A DNA stretch of 64,000 bases from Ziziphus jujuba (GCF_031755915.1 NC_083386.1:19453001-19517000); one strand, 5' to 3'. Counted from the first letter of the stretch, positions 1 to 12,058 are shown. Made by a program: numbers and translations. Notes: a model not told the origin generated them from the sequence alone.

Positions 1-642
1 TAATTTTTTTAATTTTTTTTTTTTTAATCTTAGATTGAAAAATCATGGCTAAAAGAGTAAAGGGTTGGTGTCAAAAAACAAATTTTTTTTTTTTTTAATT
101 AATTCGGGCTCATGCTGTGGAATGACTGGAATTTTCATGACATAGTCTCTTGAAACTTTTGTGGGTCTGATTTCATACCTATGTGTTATTTTGATGAACT
201 TGGGGTTCATCCAAAGGTTGTAGATTGTAAAATTTGATCGAGCTTCCTAGATGTGGCCGAAGGGTGGTAGTGGGTCTCTATTGAGTGATATGGTTCATAG
301 TATTAATACATAACGACTTTCTGCACAAGGTATATACATACATAAATGGAGATAGTTTCAGCTTCTTGATCATGAAATTTTATCCTCTATTATAGGCAAA
401 AGAGATAGAGGCGTTTTCTGATAGCTGTCAGCATAATGTTTGAAGTTTCTTGTAAGTTATGATTTTAACTAGACATATTATATTTGAAATTTGCTTTACA
501 GTTACAGTGCAAGGCTAAAATGAGAGCATCGTATTAATGAATTTGTCTTTGTAAATAGCTGGTGACCCTTCTATTAACCGGAGGGATCTGCAATACCATA
601 TTGCTACTGCTGAACCAGTAATCTGCTGGTTAGATTAGAACC
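1..642 (+). other. 5' flank and probable 5' UTR of the acid-phosphatase-like gene
   Basis: No coding frame is visible here. The stretch just before the ATG at 643 reads like a 5' leader, and a pyrimidine-poor acceptor-like 'tttacag' near 495-501 suggests a 5' UTR intron upstream. T-runs near the left edge are simple sequence. The promoter itself is not identified. Confidence 0.35.
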
Positions 643-3180
643 ATGTCTGCTTATGGGCATCAAATGGAGCGGGAGTACTCTGCTCAGAGTCTTTCCAGTA
701 GAGGAGGTTCTGGTAATGCCATCTTTTCTAATCTTTATTCTCTACTACCCAAAGAGATAGAAAATATAATGTACAAAATTTGGTGAATCATGAGGACTAT
801 ACATGAATATTCAATAGACTTTGTGTACATGGCTTAAGTGGAAGAAGGCTGTAAGCATAATCATCTTTATGAACTTCAATAAGAAGTTAAAGGTTTTTAT
901 GGTCAAATGTTTGCTAAAAAATCAATAACAAATGAGGAGTTAAAACCTCGAGAAACACTATTAATTATAGGATTGAATGAAAATAATTACTATGGCATTT
1001 GAATAGCATTGTTCTGAAAATTAGTATGGGGTTGCTTAGTTTAGTACAACACAACTTCTGGAGTGCATGTCTATTGTCTACGACTATGTGTGACATGATC
1101 TACCATGCTTTTGTTAACTATTAATATGATAGAACAGGGCGAGACAAGAAAAGTTATATTGAGCTTAAATCTAAATTTCTAGTAACAGATTACCTTTTTC
1201 CTTTTTGTTGAACACAGATAGAGAAAGCCATTATGTGGTAGAGACGGGGTTCTACATGACATCATTTGCTGCCACAATTTTCATTGCTGCTCTTGTAACT
1301 ATTGGGGTTTTATTTATTACTTTGCTGATTGCACTTACTGTAATGCTGCAATCTTGTCAAAGTAGGAGTGCAGGACTTATTGAGAGTCAGAAATCAGATT
1401 ATGACTACAATAAATGCAAGATCTTTGTTATGCATGCGGAGCTCAACAACTTGGAATCTGGTCACATCCCTATAGTTTGCAGGGTCCCCACTGTCCTGTA
1501 TATCAAACAAGGCCAATATGCAAGAGATTTAAACTCTACCATGTCGGTGGTAGAGAACTTTTTCAGCAATGTTAGCCCTCTAAATGATGGTCTTGATGTG
1601 GTGTTGATGGATGTAGATGATATTCTTTCTTCAAACCCTCACAATGATAATATATTGCTAAAAAGGTAACTGCCTTGTATCTTTCAAAACATTTTCTTAT
1701 TCCTTCTTTGGGAATACCTTTTAGATTTTTGACATTACTAGATTCACACTAAGGCTTACAAATTTTATAAAGGCCTATGTTTTTACATGTTTCTTCAAAT
1801 TTTACTTGTATACTGTTTGAAATAGGCAAAGAACTTCTGCCCTTTAAGTCATTTCTTTTAATGTTGTCACCAGACATCCTCTTCCCACAACCTTTTATGT
1901 TTTTTTGTGTGTGCACGAAAATAATATTTTCTCCAACTTGTGATTGACCATGTTTTTGTACAAAGTACACATGGTTCTAAAGTAAAATCAAAGGTTTTTG
2001 TTATAGAGTTGCATGTGCTAGAAGCTTCATCTTCCATCATCATCATCATCATCATCACCACCACCACCATCTTATGTTTTTAGAGGTGAATTTTGATTTA
2101 ATTATTCTTTGTCCATAAGGCAAAAGAATAATTGGCTGGGTAAATATATTTAAAGAATAGCTTCAATTATGGTAACAGAGAGAATTATGTGCCTATTTAA
2201 TTCCTTTCTTAATGTTAAATGAGTTTGTTTAATCAATCTGGATCAGATGTTTGGGCTAGTCTGATATTTCCGATTGTCCAATTTTGAGTCTTTTAACTTG
2301 TAGATTATTAGATTCTGTTTTATTTTTTTATCTTGATGTACTATTCTATTGACTTGATTAAATTGAGTTGTGTTTTGGCACAGATATGATCAGTATGGTT
2401 GTAGTAATTGTATTGAAGAGGTAAAGCATCTCAAAGAAATGCTTATTCATAACATCTACAAAAAACTTCACGATAGAAGCTGGACTTTAGTTTTGTTTTC
2501 AAGAAGGGCTGAGAGACAAAAGAATGCCACCATAGAGCACCTTGTTTCTTCAGGATACAGAGATTGGTCTTCATTGATAATGAGGTACTAATGCTATGTT
2601 CCTTTGTTTTAGCACTATATGTGAATGTTATTATGTCAGTTAAATGTGATGGAGGTCTTCTGATAATGTCACTTAAAGAAAAAAGCATCATGGAACATTG
2701 GATGCCAACATCTTTTGGTGCAAGAATGAAAATCCCAGTTTAAGTCTAAAGCACTCCTAATTTCTTGCCTCATACTATGTTTGTAAAAGAAATTTGAGCC
2801 CATGTAACATGATTGCTAGGATACGTTCTTGAATGAACTTCAAAATTTTGTCAGTATGTTTGTTATCCATTTAGCTTACCATTTTTTTTTCTCATCTGAG
2901 TGGAAAGCAGCTAGAAACTGTATTATCCGTCAGATATGAAGTTTGACAAAATGATAAATGCTCTTGCAGATCAGAAGACGAAATGCATATGGATAGCTGT
3001 GAATACCTTTCTAGACGAAAGGCGGCATTGCTTAAAGAAGGTTTTCGGTTAAGGGGCACGATAAGCAGTCGCTTGGATGCTTTAACAGGCTCCTATTCAA
3101 GAGAGCACATTTTTAAGGTTCCAAATCCATTATATTACAATTTTGAGGATCAAAAGGAGAATGCAGATAAAACATCATAG
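643..3180 (+). CDS. Membrane-anchored HAD-superfamily (IIIB) acid-phosphatase-like protein
   Basis: Four exons join in frame with GT-AG borders: 643-712, 1218-1665, 2384-2584 and 2970-3180 (930 nt, 309 aa). The first exon gives MSAYGHQMEREYSAQS, a short hydrophilic cytosolic head. Residues about 38-66 form one strongly hydrophobic segment, so the protein looks like a single-pass (type II) membrane protein. The rest matches the plant HAD IIIB / vegetative-storage-protein acid phosphatase fold. An LMDVDDI segment near residue 155 takes the place of the DxDxT nucleophile motif, and VLFSRRAERQKNAT resembles HAD motif II. The ALTG...PNPLYYNFE tail is typical of the family. The third residue of the catalytic loop is not the usual one, so phosphatase activity is uncertain and the protein may be a non-catalytic paralogue. 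It is convergent with the LIMYB-like gene. Confidence in the gene model is high and in catalysis low. Confidence 0.85.
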
Positions 3181-4474
3181 ATCATACTCCAAGGTGGCAA
3201 AATCGGTTTGTTCTTTTATTATTATTATTATTATATTTTCCTGTCTTAATTTTAATTTTTTAATTTTTAATTTTAATTAATTATCGTCATCACCCAACTA
3301 TCATGTAAATCCAAATCAGCCATACAAGAAGCTTTGGTTAGAAGAAACTTGTATATAGTTTTTATCGATGTTATATTTTATGTTTCTTACCCATTGTATT
3401 ATTTTTATTTTTTTCTATATCATTTTTTTCTTCCACTATTTTCTTGGATGTAGGTTCCAACATATATACATATATATATATATTTTGGTTGGAAATGATA
3501 CTATTAAAAATAAACAAATTACAAACCAACTCAGAACAAAAATATAAAATTTGAAAAATCGAGCATTAGAGAGCAGGTATTTTAATTATGTTGTGGTAAA
3601 TATATGTTTTAACTTCGTATGAATATTTTTGCGCAGTATCTTTCAGATGAATTTTCTAACAGCCTAACACCTGTAGAATCTAAAGCCTTCATCTGAGTTA
3701 AAATTCAAAGTAGAATCATTTATTTTGTTTTTGTTGTTTGGTTGTTTTAGTTTATATCAAACTATTTTATTGAGTGGAATTGGTAAGCCATTTATACGTA
3801 TATTTATAAGTATATTTGGAAGATAAAATAATTATATACATTTAAGTGTTAAAGTATGTGAAAGTCGCCACAAAAAATATAAGCTGAGGAGCCGAATCCA
3901 ATAATGTGGATCAAGGTAAGAAGCTAATCTACAACCTCAAAACATATGGTTTAGTCACGCATAAGCCACCCATTCTAAATAGAAAATAAAGTAATTAAAT
4001 TCTTAGATTTATTTCTCAAAAAAAAAAAGAAAAAGAAAAAATCATAGGTTTAAATATTACAAGTTTTGAAGATCATGCTAAACTATCAATTTACAATGGC
4101 AGAAGTGCAACACTTTGTCATGTTAATTATTATTTTATTTATGTCTCTTTACCCATTTTAGCCGATCTACTATTTTTAGCCAATCAAACGATCGAAAAAA
4201 GGAAGGTGTCTCACATTATAAGGACAGTTGATGAACAACCTGCAACATAAAAAGAACAAGAACCTTTAAGAACTGCAAGAAAAAAAGAAATAAATTCATT
4301 TCTTTGGCCTATAAACCCCCATTTAGCTTTCTGAAGCTAAAAAGAAAGTGCAAGAGCATCTTAAAAGACCACAGAAACTTAAAACCTTATAAAATTTCTT
4401 TTCGAATCTATCCAAAAAAACAACTTATAGGCTATATGTACCAAACAAGAGAAACTCTAAACTAGAAACCAACC
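3181..4474. other. Intergenic region between convergent genes
   Basis: This AT-rich stretch lies between the stop codons of two convergent genes and must hold both 3' UTRs. It has TTA/TTAAT simple sequence near 3215-3290 and a short TA run near 3460-3482. I see no further gene. Confidence 0.4.
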
Positions 4475-5885
4475 CTATTTCAATGGCGAACCAACTGATT
4501 GCAGACGCTGCAACCATGAAATTCTTACACTGGCCTTCTTTAGTTGAAGAAAGATTTCCCTATATTCCTTCTTGAGGAACACATCCAATGCAAACAAGTA
4601 AAGGTCACTTCCTTGTTTGACTTCCTCCATTGCATCAAGGCAGTCAATGCATTCACCAATACTATAGGTAAGCTTGTTTGGTGCGGTGGGAACTGGTACA
4701 GCACTCTTCTGATTAATTATTAATGGGGTCCTTGGTTCGACAGGATTAGGAAGACATGGGGCCATACGCAGGGGCTTTGGGCTTATTGATTGTTCCATAT
4801 GCAACATGGATGCACTTGAATTGTGATTATGCTTCCTACGCTGAGTAGGAGGTTCTGTCTCTCCAATAACTGTTGTTCCATGAAATATGGTTTCCAGTTT
4901 GTCAGCACACTGAAGTTCTTCGAAACGAAATTGTGTAGCTTCCGGGTTTTTCTGTAACAAAGCAAAAACAATATGCCATTACCAACCCAGAACCTCCTTA
5001 GTTTCCCATAGAAACATAAAGAAATAACAATATTATTAAGTTACATAGCTTACCTGTAAGTAGTTGCTCCAATCTGCTTCTGTTGCACCAAATTCATTCG
5101 TAATTGGATCCCATTTCATGCTAGCTGTGCCAATTAGCTTACACCAGACTTTCCACTGTTCCTTGGTGACATCCCAATGGTTCTTCAATTGTAATCTATC
5201 ATACCTTAAACCAGTTTTCTTGTGAAACAATTCAAGAATGCTCGTCCAACCCTCTTTGTTGAAATGTGTCCCTGGTTTATTCCCCTTGAAAGTCTCTTCT
5301 AGACATAGATCAACAAAAACTTCGTGGATGGCAGGAGCCCAATTGGCTCTTGCCTTCCGAGTGGATGTGCTAGATAAACTCTGTTCACCGGTAATCGCTC
5401 TAGATCGTCTATTCTGAGCCTTATCAGCACTCTTCGATACAGGCACATCACAAAAATGCTCGTTTTCCACGTCTATAATTTCTATACTATGCTCTCCTGA
5501 TAGAGAAAGGGAGGTGGCAGAACCATCATTTGGCCTCTTTCCACAAATAGCACCAGCAGATTCCATGCCTCCAGTATCTACAGTTCCATCAAAAATGATT
5601 TCCAATTTGTCAGTGAACTGGAGTTTCTTAAATTGAAATTGTGCTTGCCTGTGATCAACTACTGTTATTACAAATCTGGGATTAATGAAGACCCAGTGAT
5701 TCTTTGTTTTAAGTAATACCTAACCTTAACCTTTTATGGAATGATTCAACGATACACCTCCAGTCCTCCTTAGTAATATGTGTCCCAGGCTTATGCCCTT
5801 TTAATGTCTGTTTTAGACATAAATCAATAAATATATTGTGGCACTTGGGTGTCCAAGCAACCTTTTGAGTTGATGAACCAGACAT
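4475..5885 (-). CDS. L10-interacting MYB-domain (LIMYB)-like protein, Myb/SANT-like repeats
   Basis: Three minus-strand exons: about 5885-5725, 5648-5054 and 4951-4475 (roughly 410 aa). The last junction is phase 0 with clear CAG/gtaagc and ttacag/AAA sites. The protein has two copies of the plant Myb/SANT-like DNA-binding domain (PF12776 type). The second copy is complete: ANWAPAIHEVFVDLCLEE, then KPGTHFNKEGW, then LKNHWDVTKEQWKVW. The first (VAWTPKCHNIFIDLC, KPGTHITKEDW) stops at FHKR and joins directly to the linker QAQFQFKKLQFTDKLE, so the half with LKNHWD is missing. That linker matches EATQFRFEELQCADKLE after repeat 2, so the whole unit was duplicated. The C-terminus (CIDCLDAMEE...FLKKEYREIFL) is the usual LIMYB helical tail. 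Relatives are nuclear proteins involved in ribosomal-protein gene repression and in transposon-derived (Harbinger-like) DNA binding. The first donor could be at 5731 or 5725; both keep the frame. The gene may be functional with a one-and-a-half repeat architecture. Confidence 0.75.
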
Positions 5886-8467
5886 CCTTCAATCAATAGC
5901 AAAAGTTTCTCTATTTTTTTCACATAAGAAAATTAATTATCCATGTGCACACCTCTCCCAAGTTTACTTTTTCATATTATATGAACGAGGTTTTAAAACA
6001 AATAAAATAACTAAATGATTCTCAATTGAAAACATCTAGTTTACATTTTCACTAATTGAAATTAGATATATAATGTAATCCAAGATGACAAAACAAAACA
6101 AAAAAAAAAAAGGAGAATATTTTAATTATGTATAACAAGAGAAATTAATCACGAATAATATTTTACAAAGACTAGAAGGAAGTCCAAAGAAAATAGCCTG
6201 TTCTGTTTACTGTTAGGATAGATAAGAAACTAATGAACTAAGTAAGAAACCTTAGCATCAATATATTGAGAAAAAAAACGAATCTATGAGCGTTTGGAGA
6301 ATTGGTCTCTAACTAGGAAAAGAAAAGAAAATAAAAGATGTGGAATACTTAAGAAACTTAGACAAGATAAAATAATATGTTCTTCCAACCAGGGCTCATC
6401 TCACAACCTTCTCTAGTTCACAATCTTCATTCTTTACCATATGATTCATCAAGGATATAATTTAAAATCATGAAAATCAGGTTTCTGTCTATTAACACAA
6501 AAGCCCAGATCAACTAAAGAAACATCCCAACTTAATAGAGCTTCATTCTAAGGCAACAAAAATCTAACATGAAGAGAAGAAAAATTTTATTTGCGGTTCT
6601 GTTCCTACATTTTCCCGGAGACCAAAAGCAGGAATATGAGAGAAAATTAAACTGGTTGTAACTTGTAATACAACATATTAATACAAAAGTACTAACCCAT
6701 ATTTAAAAATCTAACAAAAATCCTATAAATTTCATGGTCAATGCAATTAAAATTGGAGGCAAGATTGCTTGTTCAAAAGAAAAAAAAAAAAAAAAACTCA
6801 AATCATCATCATCCAAAAAAAATGAAGTTAATATAAATGAAATTGAATATGTATACATACATTCACGTACAAAGGCAATTCTTAAGAACTGATATTTTCA
6901 CCCACGACTCATATATTAGAGATTAAAATAAGATTAGTGCTGTAAATCACTTTGATTGCAGTCATTTGCAGGACAAGAAACTTAATAAAAATGAGAGAAA
7001 GATTCTACCTTTCATTCACAAGGCAGCCACTGGAGATGAAAGGAAGCAACTTTTTAAGACGATGATGAAAGTAGGGCCTCAGTTTTTTATCAAACTCGAA
7101 GAGGATGATTATTATCTTCGGGACCCCAATATGGAAAATAATAGAAAATTACTATTATTATTATTTTTTTTCCCAAAAAAATTGAAGTAAATTCAAAACC
7201 TTCCTTTTTCTTCCTTTTTTCTTCCTTTTTTCTGGGTCGAGATTAATTAGTAGTCTCGACCTCAATACCATCATCAAGCTTCAACGTCGATGAATAGGGC
7301 CCAAATCCGACAAGTTTGGTCACGTAATTCCCCACGTGTTGGCCCACCATCATATTTATACTGCTACTTCTGTAACTGTCGCCATCTCTTTTTTTTAAAA
7401 TTTCTTTTCCTTTTTAAATATAATATAATTTTCAAAATCCATTGATGTTTATATATTAATATTTTAGTTTAATTATTTTCAATTAATTTTATTAATGTAG
7501 TTTTTAAACAAAAAAGCGTTTTTAAAAAATGAATTTAAACAATAAGAAAAACCACATGTGATTTATTTATTTATTTTTTTGGGGAAATGAATTGAATCTA
7601 AAATTTAGCAGCCATACGCGCACGTTTTTTAACATTAGTGACACAGAAAGTTCCATAATAAACGAAGTGTGGCTCTTCGATCACTGAACCACTTTTTATA
7701 TGTAAAGGTTTTACACTAGAACATAGCTCATAAGCTTTATTTTGGTTAGTAAACACTACAGAAACAGCCTTCAGTTAAATATTGACAGAGCAGCAGAAAT
7801 TTATGCAACATTATAGTGTACTTTCAATTCTGAGCTTCTCCGCCATTGCTCAACATTACCAATCCAGGCTCTTTTTAAATCTGCATATTGTTATGCACAG
7901 CTCATTTGGCTTAAAACCTCCTTAATCTTTGCTTTCGTAGTCCTAATCTTTTCTTTCATAGTTTTTCTTCTTTGAATTCTGTTTTAAGTCATTCACAATA
8001 TGACCAGGTGTTTTTTACACCCAAAAAAAAAAAAAAAAAGAAAAAAAAAAAGAAACTGATTGAGTATCCCGGATGACCAATTACCAAAAAAATGACTAAA
8101 CTTGACTGAAATTCAATCAAATCCCCACGGGAAATAAGATATCGAGCCGCTTATATAAAAAAATCAAACAATTTCTCTGCAAAGCTTAAAGCAATGTTTC
8201 ATTCCGAAGTACATCAATCAGTGGTACAAATGAGATTTTCAAAAAGAAAACTTTTTTAATTCCCTCGTAATATACAATTGACTTTTCTACACAAAAAAAG
8301 ACATCGAAGTGGTACTGGCTTACAATCTCTACAGCATAGAGCAAAAAAACACCAACCCACATCAAACGCTTTCTGCAAAAGCACAAGCTATACTTTTTTT
8401 TTTTTTCGAAGTTATTCACAGAGGAAGCCTCAAATTCAGTAGAAAAAAAGGGAACCCAAAAAACTCT
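5886..8467. other. Intergenic region, no supported gene
   Basis: AT-rich with poly(A) tracts near 6100, 6780 and 8023-8051. A 74-codon open stretch on + at 6966-7190 has a codon mix that looks partly protein-like (KAATGDERKQLFKTMMKVG) but ends in low-complexity sequence and has no neighbours to splice to. The G-box-like CACGTG motif at about 7333 sits inside a more ordinary, less AT-rich segment. The left part must hold the LIMYB-like promoter and the right part the 3' UTR of the glucanase-like gene. Confidence 0.35.
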
Positions 8468-9634
8468 CTACAGCAGAGGAAAAACAAGGAAGCCATGGAA
8501 GAGAGCAAAAACCAAGAACAACCCAACAATCAGCTCCAGAGAATTTCTTCCCTGATAGTTTCTATACGACCCAGAAAACTCAATCTCATACTTGTTGGTC
8601 ATATTCGGATACAGAATTCCCCAACTGCGTCCATGCGGAGTCGCACCGGTTTTCACTTCCTTGTCGAACAGCTCGTACACATAAGCCTCCGATACACCTT
8701 CCTTCCTCAGTGGGGTTCCTATCCCCGATTTCAGATGCTTCACCAAACCTTTGATGTACATCTCGGCGTACGCAGCGTTGGCTTCCACCTCAGTCGGATC
8801 CGCGCTGGAGCTCGGCCACCCAGTCTCCGTCACGACCACCGGAATATTCTCGTGGCCAGCGACGGCCATGGCGCTTACCACGGCATCCACCATCATATCG
8901 AAAAGATTCCGGTACCGGACTCCGGTGGTCAAATCGTCCCTGAAGTTGAAAGGGTGTTCCTGGAACAGAGCATACCCAATTGGGATCTCGCCGTGGAGCC
9001 TGTAGAGATTGTAGGGGTAGATGTTGACCAAGAAAGACGAATTGGTGTCGCGCAAGAACTGAAGCAGCGGCCTGATCACGATTTCCAGAGCCGGTTCTTG
9101 GAAAACCGCGGAGGAAGGCGGAAACGACGTCGTGACGGCATTGATGAATGAGAAAGTCGTCGAGACGGAGATCTTGCGGATCCCGAGATCGCGAAGCGCC
9201 AGGTGGATGTTCCTGATCGCCGGGATCAGGAAGCTCGAGAAGCTCGGGGTAGATTCTAGAAGGTCGTTGCCGACGGAAATGGTGGTGATCTTGGCTCTCG
9301 GGAAGAAAGGTACCACGTTAACGTAGAGCCACCGCACGGCGTTGGACCTGTTCGCGGCGATTACCGGAACCTGGTGGTTCGGAATCGTGAGGAGGAGCGT
9401 GGTGTTGGAGTAAAGGAAAGCTCGGACCATTGCTGGGTCCGAAACCTCAAGACGGACGGAGCCAAAACCTAGAGACTTCACCGTGGATGCTATCTGCTCC
9501 GGCGACAGTGGCTTGGTGTGCGTGGCGGAAGTGGCGGAGGAGAAGGTGACGCCAACGGTGGTGGTGGTGGTTCTGGCCACGAGAGAGAGAGAGAAGAGAG
9601 CGAAAGTGAGGAAAACGAAGAAGCTGAGCGCCAT
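8468..9634 (-). CDS. GH17 glucan endo-1,3-beta-glucosidase-like protein, GPI-anchored
   Basis: A single-exon gene of 388 aa, clearly richer in G+C than its surroundings. Residues 1-20 are a signal peptide (MALSFFVFLTFALFSLSLVA). The mature part has the glycoside hydrolase family 17 barrel: SLGFGSVRLEVSDPAMVRAF near 54-73, ISVGND at 119-124, VNIYPYNLY near 203-211 and VVVTETGWPSSS at 266-277, whose Glu270 is the family nucleophile. The C-terminus ends in a hydrophobic tail (about 366-388) after a small-residue region FSGS, as in GPI-anchored cell-wall proteins. The family hydrolyses beta-1,3-glucan (callose) at the cell wall or plasmodesmata. Oddly, position 124 is Asp (codon GAC) where active GH17 enzymes have the proton-donor Glu of VGNE, and the usual GVNYG start is GVTF. 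The protein may be weakly active or a glucan-binding relative. There is no CBM43 (X8) domain. Confidence 0.9.
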   Translation of the reverse strand: MALSFFVFLTFALFSLSLVARTTTTTVGVTFSSATSATHTKPLSPEQIASTVKSLGFGSVRLEVSDPAMVRAFLYSNTTLLLTIPNHQVPVIAANRSNAVRWLYVNVVPFFPRAKITTISVGNDLLESTPSFSSFLIPAIRNIHLALRDLGIRKISVSTTFSFINAVTTSFPPSSAVFQEPALEIVIRPLLQFLRDTNSSFLVNIYPYNLYRLHGEIPIGYALFQEHPFNFRDDLTTGVRYRNLFDMMVDAVVSAMAVAGHENIPVVVTETGWPSSSADPTEVEANAAYAEMYIKGLVKHLKSGIGTPLRKEGVSEAYVYELFDKEVKTGATPHGRSWGILYPNMTNKYEIEFSGSYRNYQGRNSLELIVGLFLVFALFHGFLVFPLL

Positions 9635-9960
9635 GGCTTGGCTGGTTCTTGAGGGGTAGAGAGAGAGAATTTGGAGGGATTTCTTGGGTTTTGAAATGGG
9701 GAACGAAGCTATACTGCGCCAGGGGGTGGAGGTTAAGAAAGAAGGAGTAGGGGTTGCTGCTTGGGGAGTGCGTATTGCGCGAAGCTTATAGGTTAGGGGA
9801 ACGCAGGACGTTAGTTACGGTTAGAGAGAAGGATTCAGTACAGTTGCAACATTTAGCCAGCGGTGTGATAGCTGGTTTAGGTTCCATCTCTGCTGTCCAC
9901 GTCACATACGGGCTACGAGAAGATTAGATGGTGGACTGATCCCGTTAAATGGACGGTTTT
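9635..9960 (-). promoter_or_regulatory. 5' leader and proximal promoter of the GH17 gene
   Basis: On the minus strand this is the region just upstream of the ATG at 9634. It begins with a CT-rich stretch (GAGAGA-type on +, 9655-9672), common in plant 5' leaders. Composition is more balanced than the AT-rich DNA beyond about 9970. No clear TATA box could be fixed. Confidence 0.35.
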
Positions 9961-10286
9961 TGATTAGCGGTACGGACTGTACCGAATTTTTTTTTTTTTG
10001 AGAGTCAACCCGACCACGCCCCAAAAAAAACTAATAACAAAAATAAAATAAAAGTCTTGGAAAGCAAAATTTATTAAGATAATAATTTGGAATTTAATTA
10101 AATAGACCACGGTAAATGATGGATAATTATTCTTCTTGTCTCTGAGGACAATACAATCCAATGACAAAGTTTTTTTTTTTTTTTTTTTTTTAAACAATGA
10201 TTTTAAGTTTAAAATCCCATACCAATGATATAGAAAAAAAAAAAATCTTTCTATTTTATTTATTTATATTTCTTATTTGAGAATGA

Positions 10287-10646
10287 TTAAATACATTTTG
10301 TCTCTTTAAACTATTCCATTTCCTACACTTTATCTCCTAAACTTATGAATTATCATTTTATATTTTTTGTCTTTTTAATGCAACTCTTCAATTTTTTTTT
10401 CTAATAAATTTGATAAAATTAAGCCATAAACATTAATTAAAAAGGAAATAAAACATAATAAAACTGTTTTCCAATGTAGTTAAATTACTTGTGTATGATT
10501 AATTTCATAAAATTTTTCTATAAAAACTGCATAATTAGATTAAAATGACAAAAAACAGTAATTTAGGGGGGGTAATGTGACACTTTTTGTAATTTGATGG
10601 GCAAAGTGCAAAAACTGTGATGGTTTAAGGGGCTAAGTGTATTTAA
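10287..10646. repeat. Fold-back (MITE-like) element, about 360 bp
   Basis: The left end (TTAAATACATTTTGTCTCTT, then TAAACTATT) matches the reverse complement of the right end (TTAAATACACTTAGCCCCTT, then AAACCAT) over about 30 bp with several mismatches. The inside also pairs partly (CACTTT... against its complement). There are no coding sequences. The target-site duplication is not clear, so the family is not assigned. Confidence 0.55.
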
Positions 10647-10760
10647 CTTTTAGAAAATTACTATTTATCATTATTGATAACTATTACTTGTGGGATTTAT
10701 ATGCTATTTGTCAATTTAAAATGGCTATCCAAATAGTTCACTTTCTATATTTTGGGATAT

Positions 10761-11635
10761 TGTCATCAAAGGTCCTAAATTATATTGCTAGTGATAGTTA
10801 AATCTACAAACTATTTTTTTTGACAAATTGGTCACTAAACTTACAAACTTGCTTCACCTTTAATTCCTAATTAACTTTCTATCCAAAACTCTGCTTTTAT
10901 AAGCGATTAAAGTAATATTTTTATATAATTTAGGGACCACATGTGCAAGAAATATTAAAAAAAACTAAATAATATTTTCAAAAAAAAATATTTTTTCAAT
11001 AATTATTTTCAAATCTAAAAGTTATACTTTTTATACAAAACCATATCCATTTTTTTTTTGGGGATAAATTGGGGCATATAAAACTATATCTAAAATTTGA
11101 ATTGACTATTAAATGTTTGAAATTTATCAAGAGAATATAAAATAAAAAAACCAATATAAATTTAAAAATGATCGTAAATCATTCCCATAAATTAAAAAAA
11201 AAATTATATTTTATAATAAATAAATAAAGGACGTAAATGAAATGGTACTAAGTGACATTTGATTTTAAAAATAACATTAAACCTTTTTAAAAAATATTTC
11301 AAAGGATAAAGTACTTTCCCAATTTTATTTTCATGTTTTTTTATAAAAAATAAAATTTTTAAAGATTTTTAAATAATTATTAATAATTTTTTTAATTTAA
11401 AATATATATTTAAAAGTATTATTTAGATATTTTTAATGTTTATTACGCTTGTAGTCCCTAAACTATATAAAAGTTCAATTATGATCCTTCATGATAGCGA
11501 AATTTTGGATGGAAATTTAGTTTGGGACGATGAAACAAATTGGCAAGTTCAAGAATCAATTTGTCAAAAAAAAAAAAAAAAGTTTGAAGATTTAATTGTC
11601 AATAACAATATAATTTAAAGACCTCTACCAATTAT
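10761..11635. mobile_element. Fold-back element with about 180-bp inverted arms
   Basis: The left arm (about 10761-10940) and right arm (about 11442-11635) are imperfect inverted repeats. Shared segments in order include 'aaattatattg', 'agttaaatctacaaact' (right: 'aattaaatcttcaaact'), a T-run, 'gacaaattg', 'tccaaaa' and 'atatagtttagggac'. The core between them is AT-rich and has no protein. The structure fits a non-autonomous DNA transposon. Confidence 0.55.
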
Positions 11636-12050
11636 ACCTCTAAAGTTTTAAAATAAAAATCATTGCATAGTTAAATACAATCAATTAACGATTGTCATAT
11701 TAGCAATCATTCTATATGTAATCATCATTATTGGTAACAAATAATAATACTTTAATTATTATGTAACTTTTAAAACTTTTATGACTATAAGACATTTTCC
11801 ATGCAACAAAATATTGTAAATCCCTATGAAACTTAACTTAGGAGTATCCCCTAGGCGAGTTCCTTCTTTGTCTCTTTCATGGTTATGTTTTCATGGATAG
11901 AATACAATTTCCATATAGCAACATCTTTTATGTTTATTTTGATCCCAAATAAAATATCAAGATCAAATTGTTTGGAAGAAAAGATAGGGAAATCAAGCTG
12001 CAGAGAAGTTTTGGAACAGAAAAGAGAAGACATGCAAGACAGACACATGG

Positions 12051-12058
12051 TATATAAA
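12051..12058 (+). promoter_or_regulatory. TATA box candidate of the START-domain gene
   Basis: GTATATAAAC lies about 90 bp before the ATG at 12147, a normal distance for a plant TATA box plus a short leader. A TA microsatellite (12063-12090) follows directly and could confuse the assignment. Confidence 0.4.

Noticed and set aside
6966..7190. A 74-codon frame with partly protein-like composition
   Set aside because: No recognisable domain, a low-complexity end and no supporting exons; kept only as a note in the intergenic entry.
8309..9151. A 280-codon open frame on + antisense to the GH17 gene
   Set aside because: It is a G+C-rich shadow of the real minus-strand gene; composition is biased and there is no known domain.
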